From Leptolyngbya sp. PLA1 (GTDB lineage Bacteria; Planctomycetota; Phycisphaerae; Phycisphaerales; UBA1924), in NCBI GenBank assembly GCA_021405315.1, contig QWIH01000003.1:53833-117832 (forward strand): a DNA stretch of 64,000 nucleotides. Reading direction: 5' to 3'. Shown here one piece after another: positions 9,370 to 17,666 of the stretch. Position 1 is the stretch's first letter; each line of letters starts with the position of its first letter. The position numbers were made by a program, and so were the translations under genes. The notes beneath the pieces were generated by a model, which ran no database searches, was not told the DNA's origin, and was given only the letters and a program-made list of their open reading frames with translations.

Positions 9370-11712
9370 CTAGGGGGCACGACTGACGGCCCACTCGATG
9401 ATCCCGCCGGACTTTCCCGGCCTCAGTTGCGCGACCAGACGGAGGGCCTTGCAGGTGACCGGCGCGAAGCGGACCTCGTTGCGCGCATCCGGAGAAACCC
9501 CGTACGCCGAGTTCGCGAGAAGCTCGACGGAGTGCCACACGCCGCCGTCGGCGGTCCACTCCAGCCTCCAGGACTCGGGCGGAGCGCATTCTCCGCGGCC
9601 CGTATCGTCGAACCACTGCACGGCACACACGCTGACGGTCTGAGAGGGCGTGAAGTCATATCGGGCCCACTGCTCACTGGCCTTCCGGGGCCACCAGGTC
9701 ATGCGTGGCGGGGTGTGGTCACCGGACTTTTCCCCCCACACGTCGTCGCAGAGCGCATCGAGCGTGTCGCCCGCGTAGCAGTGGGACGCGCTGGGCGTGA
9801 GCCACGTCTTTCCGGCACGAAGCCCGGCTGACGGCGACTCGGCGATCCACACGGTCATCTCGCCCTCGCTCCGGTTCGCCCACGTGCAATAAGGAACCAG
9901 CCGCAATGTCGCCGGCGTGCCAGCCGCACGCGACTGGTAGAGCCGATCCGTGGGGAAGACGGCTGACTGACGCTCCGCCGAGGCCGTGAGCACCATCACG
10001 CCGCCCAGCAGGTTCGGCTCCCATTTCTCCGAGAACGTGGCATCCGCCGGAAGCACGATGTTCGAAACGCCGTCCGGGTTGTCAGCCTGCTCGGCGCAGT
10101 AGACGATGGGCCCCCGTTGGATCGCGACCTTCCCCGCGTTCCCGCTCACGGCTGGGTGGGCGACGACACGCCGCACCGGCATGTCCATGGAGAGCTCAAC
10201 GGTGTCGCCCCGACCCCAACGGCGCCTCAGCTCGGCGTATCCCCGCACGAGCGGCGCCTCGACCCGGGCTCCGTTGACCCGGAGCGAGTGCGACTCGCAC
10301 CAGTCGGGAATCCGCAACCGCAGCGTCCATTCGCCCTGATCGCTCGGCGCTTCCACACGAAGCGTCACACGCCCGTCCCACGGATAACGCGTCTCCTGCG
10401 TGATCTGCCCCCCGCCGCCCCACGCGGGCGGGCGGGCCGTCCCCGAGGCGTAGAGATTCACGGACAGACCACCTGGCGTCTGGACGTACTGGTACTGCCC
10501 GACGGAAGAAACGAGCCTCAGGATGTTGGGCGGGCAGCAGGCGCAACTGAACCACTCCTGTCGTCCGGCGCCCCCGCGGGCCGCGAGCGGGTTCACATAG
10601 AAGAACGAGCGACCGTCGAGGGAGACGCCGGAGGCCACCGCGTTGTACAGGACCCGTTCCATGACGTCCGCGTACTTCGCGTCTCCCGTGAGCACGTTCA
10701 TGCGCCGCGCCCACATGGCCAGCCCGATCGACGCGCACGTCTCGGCGTACGCGGACTCGTTCGGCAGGTCGTAGTCGGTCGTGAAGCCCTCGTTCTGCGC
10801 CGAGTTCCCGATGCCGCCCGTGACGTACATCTTGCGCAGCGTGAGGTTGTCCCAGAGCGAGGTCATCGCGGTGGCCAGCCGAGTGTCGTTGTCGATCCGT
10901 GCGAGGTCCGTGGCGGCGGAATACAGGTACATCGCCCGGACGGCGTGGCCCACCACCCGCGTCTGCTCGGCGATGGGCGCGTGATCCTGGCAATACTCGC
11001 CCAGCAGCGGACGCTCCGTGCCCCGTCCTCGCTCGTTCAGAAAGTACCGCGCCATCTCGAGGTGCCGGGCGTCGCCCGTGTGCTCGTACAGCCGGATGAG
11101 CGCGAGCTCGATCTCCGGATGCCCGCAGACCCCGCTGACCTTCCCCGGCCCGAACCTCGCCTCGATGCACGTGGCCAGGCGGACGGCGGTGTCCAGCAGC
11201 GTCGTGCGACCCGTGGCCTCCGAGTGCGCAACGCCGGCCTCGATGAGATGCCCGGCGCAGTACAGCTCGTGCATGTCCTTCAGGTTGGACCACTTCTCAT
11301 CGGGCTTCGCGATGGTGAAATACGAGTTGAGATAGCCATCGGGCTGCTGCGCCCGCGAGATGATGCCAGACAACTTGTCCACGCGGCGGCGGAGTTGCAG
11401 GTCGTTGTCACCGGCCAGCAGGTTCGAGGCCCCTTCGAGCATCTTGAAGACATCGGAGTCATTGAAGAAGTACCCCTGGTAGCCGCCGGCCTTGGCATCG
11501 CCCGCACGCTCCAGGTTTTCGATGCGCCCCGTCTTCTCGCACTGCGACCAGTTCTGTTCCAGGGTGCCCGTGGCGTTCGCACGCTGCCGCGGCGCCCAGA
11601 AGGCGTCCGTCAACGTCACCGCGCTGAACGGAACGGACGAGGCGGGCGGGTCGCCGAGTTCGGCGGGTCCACCGGCCAGCACGCACGAAACGACCGCAGC
11701 GAGTGTGAGCAT
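9370..11712 (-). CDS. secreted GH127 family glycosidase (beta-L-arabinofuranosidase-like, DUF1680)
   Basis: A 780-residue protein with an N-terminal signal peptide (ends near VLAGG). The whole family pattern is present: LTDAFWAPRQRAN near the start, YQGYFFNDSDVFKMLEGAS, an E-x-C site (YAETCASIG), and the CACCPPN motif. In characterised GH127 enzymes the Glu and the Cys residues of these two motifs bind zinc, and one Cys is the nucleophile. A C-terminal beta domain of about 120 residues (VCAVQWFDDTGRGECAPPES) looks like a carbohydrate-binding module. It would cleave L-arabinofuranosyl or related residues from plant or algal glycans outside the cytoplasm. It lies 15 nt after the amidohydrolase gene; its own ribosome site is weak. 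Confidence 0.88.
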   Translation of the reverse strand: MLTLAAVVSCVLAGGPAELGDPPASSVPFSAVTLTDAFWAPRQRANATGTLEQNWSQCEKTGRIENLERAGDAKAGGYQGYFFNDSDVFKMLEGASNLLAGDNDLQLRRRVDKLSGIISRAQQPDGYLNSYFTIAKPDEKWSNLKDMHELYCAGHLIEAGVAHSEATGRTTLLDTAVRLATCIEARFGPGKVSGVCGHPEIELALIRLYEHTGDARHLEMARYFLNERGRGTERPLLGEYCQDHAPIAEQTRVVGHAVRAMYLYSAATDLARIDNDTRLATAMTSLWDNLTLRKMYVTGGIGNSAQNEGFTTDYDLPNESAYAETCASIGLAMWARRMNVLTGDAKYADVMERVLYNAVASGVSLDGRSFFYVNPLAARGGAGRQEWFSCACCPPNILRLVSSVGQYQYVQTPGGLSVNLYASGTARPPAWGGGGQITQETRYPWDGRVTLRVEAPSDQGEWTLRLRIPDWCESHSLRVNGARVEAPLVRGYAELRRRWGRGDTVELSMDMPVRRVVAHPAVSGNAGKVAIQRGPIVYCAEQADNPDGVSNIVLPADATFSEKWEPNLLGGVMVLTASAERQSAVFPTDRLYQSRAAGTPATLRLVPYCTWANRSEGEMTVWIAESPSAGLRAGKTWLTPSASHCYAGDTLDALCDDVWGEKSGDHTPPRMTWWPRKASEQWARYDFTPSQTVSVCAVQWFDDTGRGECAPPESWRLEWTADGGVWHSVELLANSAYGVSPDARNEVRFAPVTCKALRLVAQLRPGKSGGIIEWAVSRAP

Positions 11713-11727
11713 TCCCGAGCGTAGGGC

Positions 11728-13095
11728 CTACTCCCCGCCGCCAACGCCCGCGCCGTCCACGCAGCACAGATAGGGCCGCTGAGGCTGGCCCGCGCCAAAC
11801 CCGCCCTCGGCCCACAGCCGGTCCGCGGGATCGGCAAGGTCAAAGACCTTGCGGCCCTCGACCCAGGTCTGCTCGACACGGGACCGCACCGCGAGAGGGT
11901 CCCCGGAAAGAACGATGAAGTCCGCGTCCATGCCCGGGGAGAGTGCTCCGACACGATCGCCCAGGTCGAGCATCACGGCGCCGTTGCGGGTGAGGGCTGC
12001 GAGTGCCCCCGCGCGCGTCATACCTCCACGGACGGCAAGTCCCGCCGAACGCAGAAAAAGCCTCGAGTCCGTGATCCAGTCGTCGGTGTGAATGCACACC
12101 GTCACGCCGGCCCTTTCGAGCACCGCGCAGGTTTCAAGCGACAGTCCCGCCGCCTCGAGCTTGCCGCCGGGGCTGTCAACGAGGATCACCGAGCACCCCA
12201 GAACCTTCCCGCCGGAATCCTGCTGCGCCTTCGCGATCTCGTCCGCGACCTTCCACGCCTCACTGACATGGTGCAGCACCACTCGGAACCCGAACTCCTT
12301 CTGGAGGCGCAGGACGGTCATGATGTCGTCGGCCCGGTGCGTGTGGTGCTGCACGATGCGTTCGCCCCGCAGCGCTTCGCCCAGCGCCTCGTTGCCAAGG
12401 TCGCGCGCCGGGCTGTCCTCCGGCTTGCCGGTCTCCGTCGCCCGGGCCTGCTTCTCCGCATACTCGCGTGCCTTGATGAAGCGATCCCGCACAAGCGCCG
12501 CGGACTTGGCACGGGTACCGGGGAAGGGGGCACCGCCGATCGAGTTCGTCCCGTTGGCCATCTTCAGGCCACCCGCCGGAGTCCTCGCCTCCGCGTCGCC
12601 CGAGTCGATGAACAGCGATTCGATGGTCCTGGCTTCGCCGGGTCGGGTGCGAAGCTTGAGGTAGATGGTCTGACCCGAGAGCAGGTGCCCGGAACCCGGC
12701 ATGACGTTGACGGTGGTGATCCCCCCGGCGAGCGCACGGCGCATCCCCGCGTCGAACGGGCTCAGAGAGTCCGAGACCCGAACCTCGGGCTGGATCGGCG
12801 AACTCGAATCCGCTCCCGCGGCGCCCCCGATGTGGCTGTGCGTGTCCACGAGCCCCGGCATGACCGTCTTCCCGGATAGGTCCACCCGCATCGCATCCGC
12901 GGGCGGTGTGAGGCCCTCCCCAACGGCGATGATCTTCCCGCGGTGCACCACCAGCGTTCCACCGATGATCTCCGGCCCGCCGACCGGGATGATGTGCGCG
13001 CCCGTGAAGGCAATGGGCTGGTCCTGCGCCAACGCCGCGAAACTGACCAGGACGCTCGTTGCAGCGGACACACAGAGAAAGATGGCTTGCCTCAC
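11728..13095 (-). CDS. secreted metal-dependent amidohydrolase
   Basis: A 455-residue protein with a Sec signal peptide (cleavage near AALAQ). The amidohydrolase superfamily fold is shown by GKTVMPGLVDTHSHIGG, where HSH is the metal-binding HxH, by later His residues (HHTHRADD, VLHHVSEAW) and by the terminal VGALSPGMDADFIVLSGDPL. These are typical of imidazolonepropionase-like or cyclic-amide hydrolases. The substrate is unknown. Translation starts at GTG 13095, with AGGAG upstream, and the start overlaps the stop of the ATP-grasp gene as GTGA. This implies translational coupling. Confidence 0.85.
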   Translation of the reverse strand: MRQAIFLCVSAATSVLVSFAALAQDQPIAFTGAHIIPVGGPEIIGGTLVVHRGKIIAVGEGLTPPADAMRVDLSGKTVMPGLVDTHSHIGGAAGADSSSPIQPEVRVSDSLSPFDAGMRRALAGGITTVNVMPGSGHLLSGQTIYLKLRTRPGEARTIESLFIDSGDAEARTPAGGLKMANGTNSIGGAPFPGTRAKSAALVRDRFIKAREYAEKQARATETGKPEDSPARDLGNEALGEALRGERIVQHHTHRADDIMTVLRLQKEFGFRVVLHHVSEAWKVADEIAKAQQDSGGKVLGCSVILVDSPGGKLEAAGLSLETCAVLERAGVTVCIHTDDWITDSRLFLRSAGLAVRGGMTRAGALAALTRNGAVMLDLGDRVGALSPGMDADFIVLSGDPLAVRSRVEQTWVEGRKVFDLADPADRLWAEGGFGAGQPQRPYLCCVDGAGVGGGE

Positions 13096-14114
13096 GAGCG
13101 GGACTCCTGGGTGTCGAACATCAGACCGACGGCGCGATCGTACACCCGTGCGGCGAGCTCCCCGCCACCCGGGGTCGTCGCGAGTGCTTCCATCATCACG
13201 CCCGAGTTGACCTCCAACACCATCGGCGTGCCGTCGACGGTCACGATGTCCACGCTCCCGAAGCGGAGGTTGAGCGCAGACGCGGCGGCGGCGGCTAGCT
13301 TCGCCCGGGGGTCCCCGGGGCTCGGCTCGATGAGCGAGAGCGTCGCACCCTGACCAAGGTTGTGCCGCCAGTTCAGCAGGCGAGACTCCCCGACGCCGGG
13401 CACTTCCCGGAGCAGCATGGCCGAGTCCGGCTCGATGTTCGCGAGAAACCGCCCGCACTCACGCGACATCCCCGACCTCGTGATCTGATCGGCCAGGAGT
13501 TCCAGCACGGTTCGTCGGCCATCGCCGGTGACCGTCGGCCGGACCTTGAGGTACGCCGCTTCGCACTCGCCCGCGAGCACGACAAAGCGAGCTTCCTCGC
13601 GAATGTCCACGAACGGGCACATCGCCACGGACTGCCCGCGCTCGAACAGGCTCAGCACCGCCGCCTCGAGCGCCACCTTCGTCCGTGCCCGGTGCACGCC
13701 CCGCCCGCCCGTGCCGAGGTTGTCCTTCACCACCACGTCGCCCTCGCACGCCTCGAAGTACCGCAGCATCTCATCCCAGTTGCCCGCGTGCGCGACGAAC
13801 CGTGCCATGCTCGGGTGCAGGAAGAGCCGGTGCTCCACCCGGGGCAGACCGGACGCCGCGAGCGCCGCCGACGTCGCCGCCTTGTCGCACGCGATCGCCG
13901 AAGTGGCCGCGGGATTGAGGTCGAACGTGTACCCGTGCACGTGGCGTACCACCCCGCCACGCTGGAGGCGGAGGATCCAGCCCTGCGCGATATGGTCAAC
14001 TCTGATGCCGCGCCGGGAGGCGGCTCGTTCCACTTCCCGAACCAGCAGACGCTCGTGGTTGAGTTCGCTCACCCCAGTGACTCTCCGCGTGGGCCTTGGC
14101 CCAGTGTAGTTCAC
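13092..14114 (-). CDS. ATP-grasp ligase (RimK/cyanophycin-synthetase-like)
   Basis: A 340-residue protein with ATP-grasp features: a core from about residue 85 (CDKAATSAALAASGLPRVEH), the nucleotide loop EGDVVVKDNLGTGGRGVHRA, and the metal-binding end FGSVDIVTVDGTPMVLEVNS. Enzymes of this fold join a carboxylate to an amine using ATP, as in peptide tags or glutathione-like compounds. The substrates cannot be read from sequence. It starts with GTG overlapping the proC stop (GTGA) and its stop overlaps the next start in the same way. The three genes are therefore tightly coupled, possibly around a proline- or glutamate-derived compound (inference). Confidence 0.8.
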   Translation of the reverse strand: MNYTGPRPTRRVTGVSELNHERLLVREVERAASRRGIRVDHIAQGWILRLQRGGVVRHVHGYTFDLNPAATSAIACDKAATSAALAASGLPRVEHRLFLHPSMARFVAHAGNWDEMLRYFEACEGDVVVKDNLGTGGRGVHRARTKVALEAAVLSLFERGQSVAMCPFVDIREEARFVVLAGECEAAYLKVRPTVTGDGRRTVLELLADQITRSGMSRECGRFLANIEPDSAMLLREVPGVGESRLLNWRHNLGQGATLSLIEPSPGDPRAKLAAAAASALNLRFGSVDIVTVDGTPMVLEVNSGVMMEALATTPGGGELAARVYDRAVGLMFDTQESRS

Positions 14115-14947
14115 GATGGACCGCAGACCATGGCGGAGAGCGCGGCGCCCCGAGCCGTTGCCGCACGCACCGCCTCCATGACAGCCCCGTCGACCCCCCG
14201 CGCGTCAAGCACCCCGCAGGCCGCCTCCGTCGTCCCGCCCTTGCTCGTCACCGCACGCCGCAGCGTCGCAGGGTCCACACCCTGCGCGAGCAACCGGGAG
14301 GCGCCTGCCAGCGTTCCCCGGACCAATCTCGCGGCGGTGGGGGGGTCAAAGCCCGCATCGACCGCCGCCCGCTCCAGCGCCTCCGCCACATAGAACAGAT
14401 ACGCCGGCCCCGACCCGGAAACCGCCGTCACCGCGTCCATCAGGGCCTCGGGCACTCGCACCACGTCCCCCACGGCACAAAACAGCCGCTCGGCGCGCGC
14501 CGCGTCTTCCTCGCCCGCCCCTTCACCCACGCACAGACCCGTCACTCCCATCCGAATCGACGCCGGGGTGTTGGGCATCAGCCGAATGACCCTCGCGCCC
14601 CCACCCAGCGCCACGCGGATGGCCGCCGTCGTGACCCCCGCCATCACGGAGAGAACACGGCGCGGCCCGACGTCTCCCAGCTCCGCGGCAACGCTCCGAA
14701 ACACCTGCGGCTTCACGGCGAGCAGGATCACGCCCTCTCCCGGAGCCCCCTCGCTTCGCCCCAGCTCGCGGAATGCCTCCGCCGCCGATGAAACCACACT
14801 CGCTCCCAGCCCGGCGAGGCCCCCGCGGCGGGCCGAGTCCGGCTCTGCGATCACGAGCGGGCCCAAGTCCAGACCGGCGGCACGTGCCCCCTGGGCCACC
14901 GCACGTCCCATAGCTCCGCCCCCGATGATCGCCAGGCCCATGCTCAT
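14111..14947 (-). CDS. proC: pyrroline-5-carboxylate reductase
   Basis: A 278-residue cytoplasmic enzyme that reduces 1-pyrroline-5-carboxylate to L-proline with NAD(P)H. The Rossmann motif IIGGGAMGRAVAQG is at the N-terminus. VILLAVKPQVF, RVIRLMPNTPASIRMG and the signature VSGSGPAYLFYVAEAL with the later VTSKGGTTEAAC are all present. Length is normal. It heads a leftward operon and is divergent from accA, with 49 bp between the start codons. Confidence 0.96.
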   Translation of the reverse strand: MSMGLAIIGGGAMGRAVAQGARAAGLDLGPLVIAEPDSARRGGLAGLGASVVSSAAEAFRELGRSEGAPGEGVILLAVKPQVFRSVAAELGDVGPRRVLSVMAGVTTAAIRVALGGGARVIRLMPNTPASIRMGVTGLCVGEGAGEEDAARAERLFCAVGDVVRVPEALMDAVTAVSGSGPAYLFYVAEALERAAVDAGFDPPTAARLVRGTLAGASRLLAQGVDPATLRRAVTSKGGTTEAACGVLDARGVDGAVMEAVRAATARGAALSAMVCGPS

Positions 14948-14984
14948 GGCCCAAGCGTACCGGGCAAGCGACCGGACTGCCCCG

Positions 14985-14990
14985 TATAAT
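14985..14990 (+). promoter_or_regulatory. perfect TATAAT -10 box directly before accA (leaderless-type)
   Basis: TATAAT ends 6 nt before the accA ATG at 14997. A start 6-7 nt downstream of a -10 box falls on the A of the ATG itself, and no Shine-Dalgarno sequence is present. This arrangement suggests a leaderless mRNA. No good -35 hexamer is seen 16-18 bp upstream. Confidence 0.45.
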
Positions 14991-14996
14991 CGATCT

Positions 14997-16022
14997 ATGT
15001 CCGCGTACTACCAGCTGGACTTTGAGAAGCCCATCGTCGCCCTCGAACAGAAGATCGACGCCGCGGAGGCCCAACTCCGGGACCTCGCCCGGGAGGCCGG
15101 CGGCGACGGCCAAGTCGCGGAGCTGCAGGCCGAGATCGCCAGCCTCAATCGCCAGCGGGAGCAACTGCTCGAAAAGACCTACGCCGGACTGACCCCGTGG
15201 CAGACGGTGCGTGTGGCCCGCCACCCCTCGCGACCCCAGACCCGCGACTACGTACAGATGATCTTCCGCGACTTCGTCGAGCTGCACGGCGACCGGCGCT
15301 TCGGAGACGATCCCGCGATTGTCACGGGCTTCGCCCGCATCGGGCCTCACAAGGTCCTTCTGGTGGGGCACCAGAAGGGCAAGCAGACCAGTGAAAAGTT
15401 GGCGTGCAACTTCGGGTGCGCGCACCCGGAGGGCTACCGCAAGGCTCTCGCGAAGATGAAGCTTGCGGAGAAGTTCGGCGTGCCGATCGTCACCCTCGTC
15501 GACACGCCGGGCGCGTACCCGGGTCTCGGCGCCGAACAGCGCGGACAGGCGGAGGCGATCGCCGTCAACATCCTCGAAATGTGCCGCCTCAGAACCCCGA
15601 TCCTCAGCGTGATCATCGGCGAGGGCGGGTCCGGCGGGGCACTGGGCATCGCCGTCGCCGACGCCGTCGGCATGCTCGCCTACTCCTGGTACACGGTCAT
15701 CAGCCCGGAGGGATGCGCCGCCATCCTCTGGAAGGAAGCCAACGAGCAGACCAACACCGCTGCCGCCAAGGCCCTGAAGCTCACCGCCGCCGACAACCTC
15801 TCTCTCGGGATCATCGACGAGATCCTGAGCGAACCCGCTGGCGGCGCCCACCGTCACGCCGCGACGACCGCCGCGGAGGTCCAGAGGTGGCTCGTGCGAA
15901 AGCTGGATGAACTCAAGTCGCTCCCCATCGACAGCCTCCTCGAACGCAGGTACCAGCGCTACCGGCACATCGGCACCGTGGTTGAGCAGACTGCGGACGA
16001 GGCCCCGGCGCCGTCGGCGTAG
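14997..16022 (+). CDS. accA: acetyl-CoA carboxylase carboxyltransferase subunit alpha
   Basis: A 341-residue protein matching AccA, which with AccD transfers carboxyl from carboxybiotin to acetyl-CoA, the committed step of fatty acid synthesis. The N-terminal helical region has EKPIVALEQKIDAAEAQL. The crotonase-like core has RDYVQMIFRDFVELHGDRRF, TLVDTPGAYPGLGAEQRGQ, IIGEGGSGGALGIAVAD and YSWYTVISPEGCAAILW. The ATG at 14997 fits the family N-terminus (MSAYYQLDFEKP). The upstream in-frame extension is antisense to proC and was rejected. accD is not in the window. Confidence 0.96.
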   Translation: MSAYYQLDFEKPIVALEQKIDAAEAQLRDLAREAGGDGQVAELQAEIASLNRQREQLLEKTYAGLTPWQTVRVARHPSRPQTRDYVQMIFRDFVELHGDRRFGDDPAIVTGFARIGPHKVLLVGHQKGKQTSEKLACNFGCAHPEGYRKALAKMKLAEKFGVPIVTLVDTPGAYPGLGAEQRGQAEAIAVNILEMCRLRTPILSVIIGEGGSGGALGIAVADAVGMLAYSWYTVISPEGCAAILWKEANEQTNTAAAKALKLTAADNLSLGIIDEILSEPAGGAHRHAATTAAEVQRWLVRKLDELKSLPIDSLLERRYQRYRHIGTVVEQTADEAPAPSA

Positions 16023-16058
16023 CTGTCGGATGAGGTCCCTCGCCTGTTCGGGTTCCTT

Positions 16059-16087
16059 TTGACCACGCCTGTTATAGGGGCTAGGCT
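16059..16087 (+). promoter_or_regulatory. sigma70-type promoter for the DksA-like gene
   Basis: TTGACC (16059-16064), a 17-bp spacer and TAGGCT (16082-16087). The predicted start near 16094 leaves a leader of about 64 nt ending in a strong GGAGGG site (16147-16152) 5 nt before the GTG at 16158. This supports the shorter reading of the downstream gene. Confidence 0.5.
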
Positions 16088-16157
16088 TGCCCCCGCTCGG
16101 ATGGTGGCCCCGAGGGCCGCATTGGCATTCCCAGTCGTCAGGCGCCGGAGGGCACCC

Positions 16158-16982
16158 GTGGGCAAGAAGGCCGCAACTACAAAGACGAAGAAGCAGCCCA
16201 AGGCTCCCAAGCCAAAGGCCGCCAAGCCGGCACCGGCGAAGGCGAAGGTCAAGGCAAAGTCGCCCAAGCCCGCAGCGAAAGCCAAGGCGAAGGCAAAGGC
16301 GCCCGCCCCCAAGGCTGCACCCAAGGCCCCCGCAAAGGCTGCGAAAGCGCCGGCCAAGCCATCTCCGGAGGCCTCCAAGGCCGGTCGAAAGGGCATCACG
16401 GTCGTCACGCCCAAGCCCGCCAAGAAGGTCCGAACGCCGGTCACCGCCGCGAGCTTCATGCCCGCAGGCCTCTCCCCACTGGTTGACCCCAGCAATCCGA
16501 TCCGGAAGCCGCTCATCCCGTCCGGCCCCAAGGCAGCGGGAGGGCGGGCTCTTGGCCAGCACGGCGGACCCGAGATCGAGCAGGTCCGACCGGAACTCAA
16601 GACCCACATGAACAAGGCTCAGTTGGATCACTTCCGCGCACTGCTGATCCGAAAGAGGGCCGAACTCGTCGGCGACGTTGCCGGCATGGAGGCCGCCGCG
16701 CTCCAGGGCGAGAGCGGCTCACTCTCCAACATGCCCTCCCACCTCGCCGAGCAGGGGTCCGACGCCTCCGAGCAGTCCCTCCAGCTCGACCTCGCGGCGA
16801 ACGACCGCAAACTCATCCGCGAAATCGACGAGGCCATCAAGCGGATCGACAACGGGACCTACGGCGTGTGCGAGGTCACCGGGAAGCCCATCAAGAACGA
16901 ACGGTTGGAAGAGATCCCCTGGACCCGGTACTGCATCGAGGCCGCACGCGAACTCGAGCGGCACGCCATGAGGGCGTCCTGA
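16158..16982 (+). CDS. DksA/TraR-family protein with Lys/Ala/Pro-rich histone-H1-like N-terminal tail
   Basis: A 274-residue protein in two parts. Residues 1-80 are almost only Lys, Ala and Pro (KAKVKAKSPKPAAKAKAKAK), like histone H1 tails or planctomycete nucleoid proteins. Residues 155-274 are a DksA/TraR domain with a coiled-coil region (LLIRKRAELVGDVAGMEAAA) and the C-terminal pattern YGVCEVTGKPI ... YCIEAARELE. The four zinc cysteines are reduced to CX2TX17CX2A, the pattern known from zinc-independent DksA2. DksA proteins bind RNA polymerase through its secondary channel. GTG 16158 was chosen for its GGAGGG site. The gene lies 15 nt before lspA. Confidence 0.85.
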   Translation: MGKKAATTKTKKQPKAPKPKAAKPAPAKAKVKAKSPKPAAKAKAKAKAPAPKAAPKAPAKAAKAPAKPSPEASKAGRKGITVVTPKPAKKVRTPVTAASFMPAGLSPLVDPSNPIRKPLIPSGPKAAGGRALGQHGGPEIEQVRPELKTHMNKAQLDHFRALLIRKRAELVGDVAGMEAAALQGESGSLSNMPSHLAEQGSDASEQSLQLDLAANDRKLIREIDEAIKRIDNGTYGVCEVTGKPIKNERLEEIPWTRYCIEAARELERHAMRAS

Positions 16983-16997
16983 CCCGGTTCTCCCGCC

Positions 16998-17666
16998 GTG
17001 CCCATCCAGCCGAACACCAGTCAGCCGACCAGCCCGCTCCGCTGCCCTCGAGCGTGGGTGGTTCTGCTCGTCGTCGCCGTTGTCGGCCTGATCGCCGACC
17101 TTGCGAGCAAGAGCATCGCGTTCGCGACCGTCGCCCCGGCCCCGGTGCACGTGAAGCGTGAGGATGTGCTGGCCGTCGCGAACCCCTCGCTCCTCATCGA
17201 GGTCCACGAGCCGGTGGTCGTCATCCCCCGCGTGCTGGAGTTCACGCTCGTGCTCAACCCGGGCGCGGTGTTCGGAATCGGCGCCGGACAGCGCGTGGTG
17301 TTCATCGTCTTCACCTGCTTCGCCATGGGTTTCGCGATGTACATGTTCGCCAAGTGGACCGTGGCGGGAGACTGGTCCTCGCACGCCGCACTCGGCATGC
17401 TGATCTCCGGCGGGCTCGGGAACCTCTACGACCGCCTGCGGTTCGCCTGCGTCCGCGATTTCATCCACCCGCTGCCGGACGCGGTCCTGCCGTTCGGCTG
17501 GGAGTTCCCATGGGGCGGGAGAGTCATCTGGCCCTATGTCTCCAACGTCGCGGACCTGCTGCTCATCATCGGGGTCGCCATGCTCCTCTGGCGGGCACTC
17601 AGGCCGTATCGCCCAAGGAGCCAGGGCCAGCCTCCAAAGACGACCGCGGCGGGACCGACCGCCTAG
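16998..17666 (+). CDS. lspA: lipoprotein signal peptidase (signal peptidase II)
   Basis: A 222-residue inner-membrane aspartyl protease that cleaves lipoprotein signal peptides after lipidation. Four membrane helices are seen, with the family blocks DLASKSIAF, LNPGAVFGIGAG, ISGGLGNLYDRL and VRDFIH ... SNVADLLLIIG. The catalytic aspartates should be D154 and D186. A periplasmic loop of about 40 residues after the first helix (45-80) is longer than in E. coli LspA. The start is GTG. It probably shares a transcript with the DksA-like gene. Its TAG overlaps the hutH stop on the other strand (CTAG). The window encodes at least two lipoproteins that would need it. Confidence 0.93.
   Translation: MPIQPNTSQPTSPLRCPRAWVVLLVVAVVGLIADLASKSIAFATVAPAPVHVKREDVLAVANPSLLIEVHEPVVVIPRVLEFTLVLNPGAVFGIGAGQRVVFIVFTCFAMGFAMYMFAKWTVAGDWSSHAALGMLISGGLGNLYDRLRFACVRDFIHPLPDAVLPFGWEFPWGGRVIWPYVSNVADLLLIIGVAMLLWRALRPYRPRSQGQPPKTTAAGPTA

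Noticed and set aside
10601..11400. Possible truncated or frameshifted GH127 gene
   Set aside because: The frame is continuous over 780 residues and all expected motifs occur in order.
14523..16631. Open frame of 702 codons on the minus strand across accA
   Set aside because: Shadow of accA and the DksA-like gene; no family resemblance.
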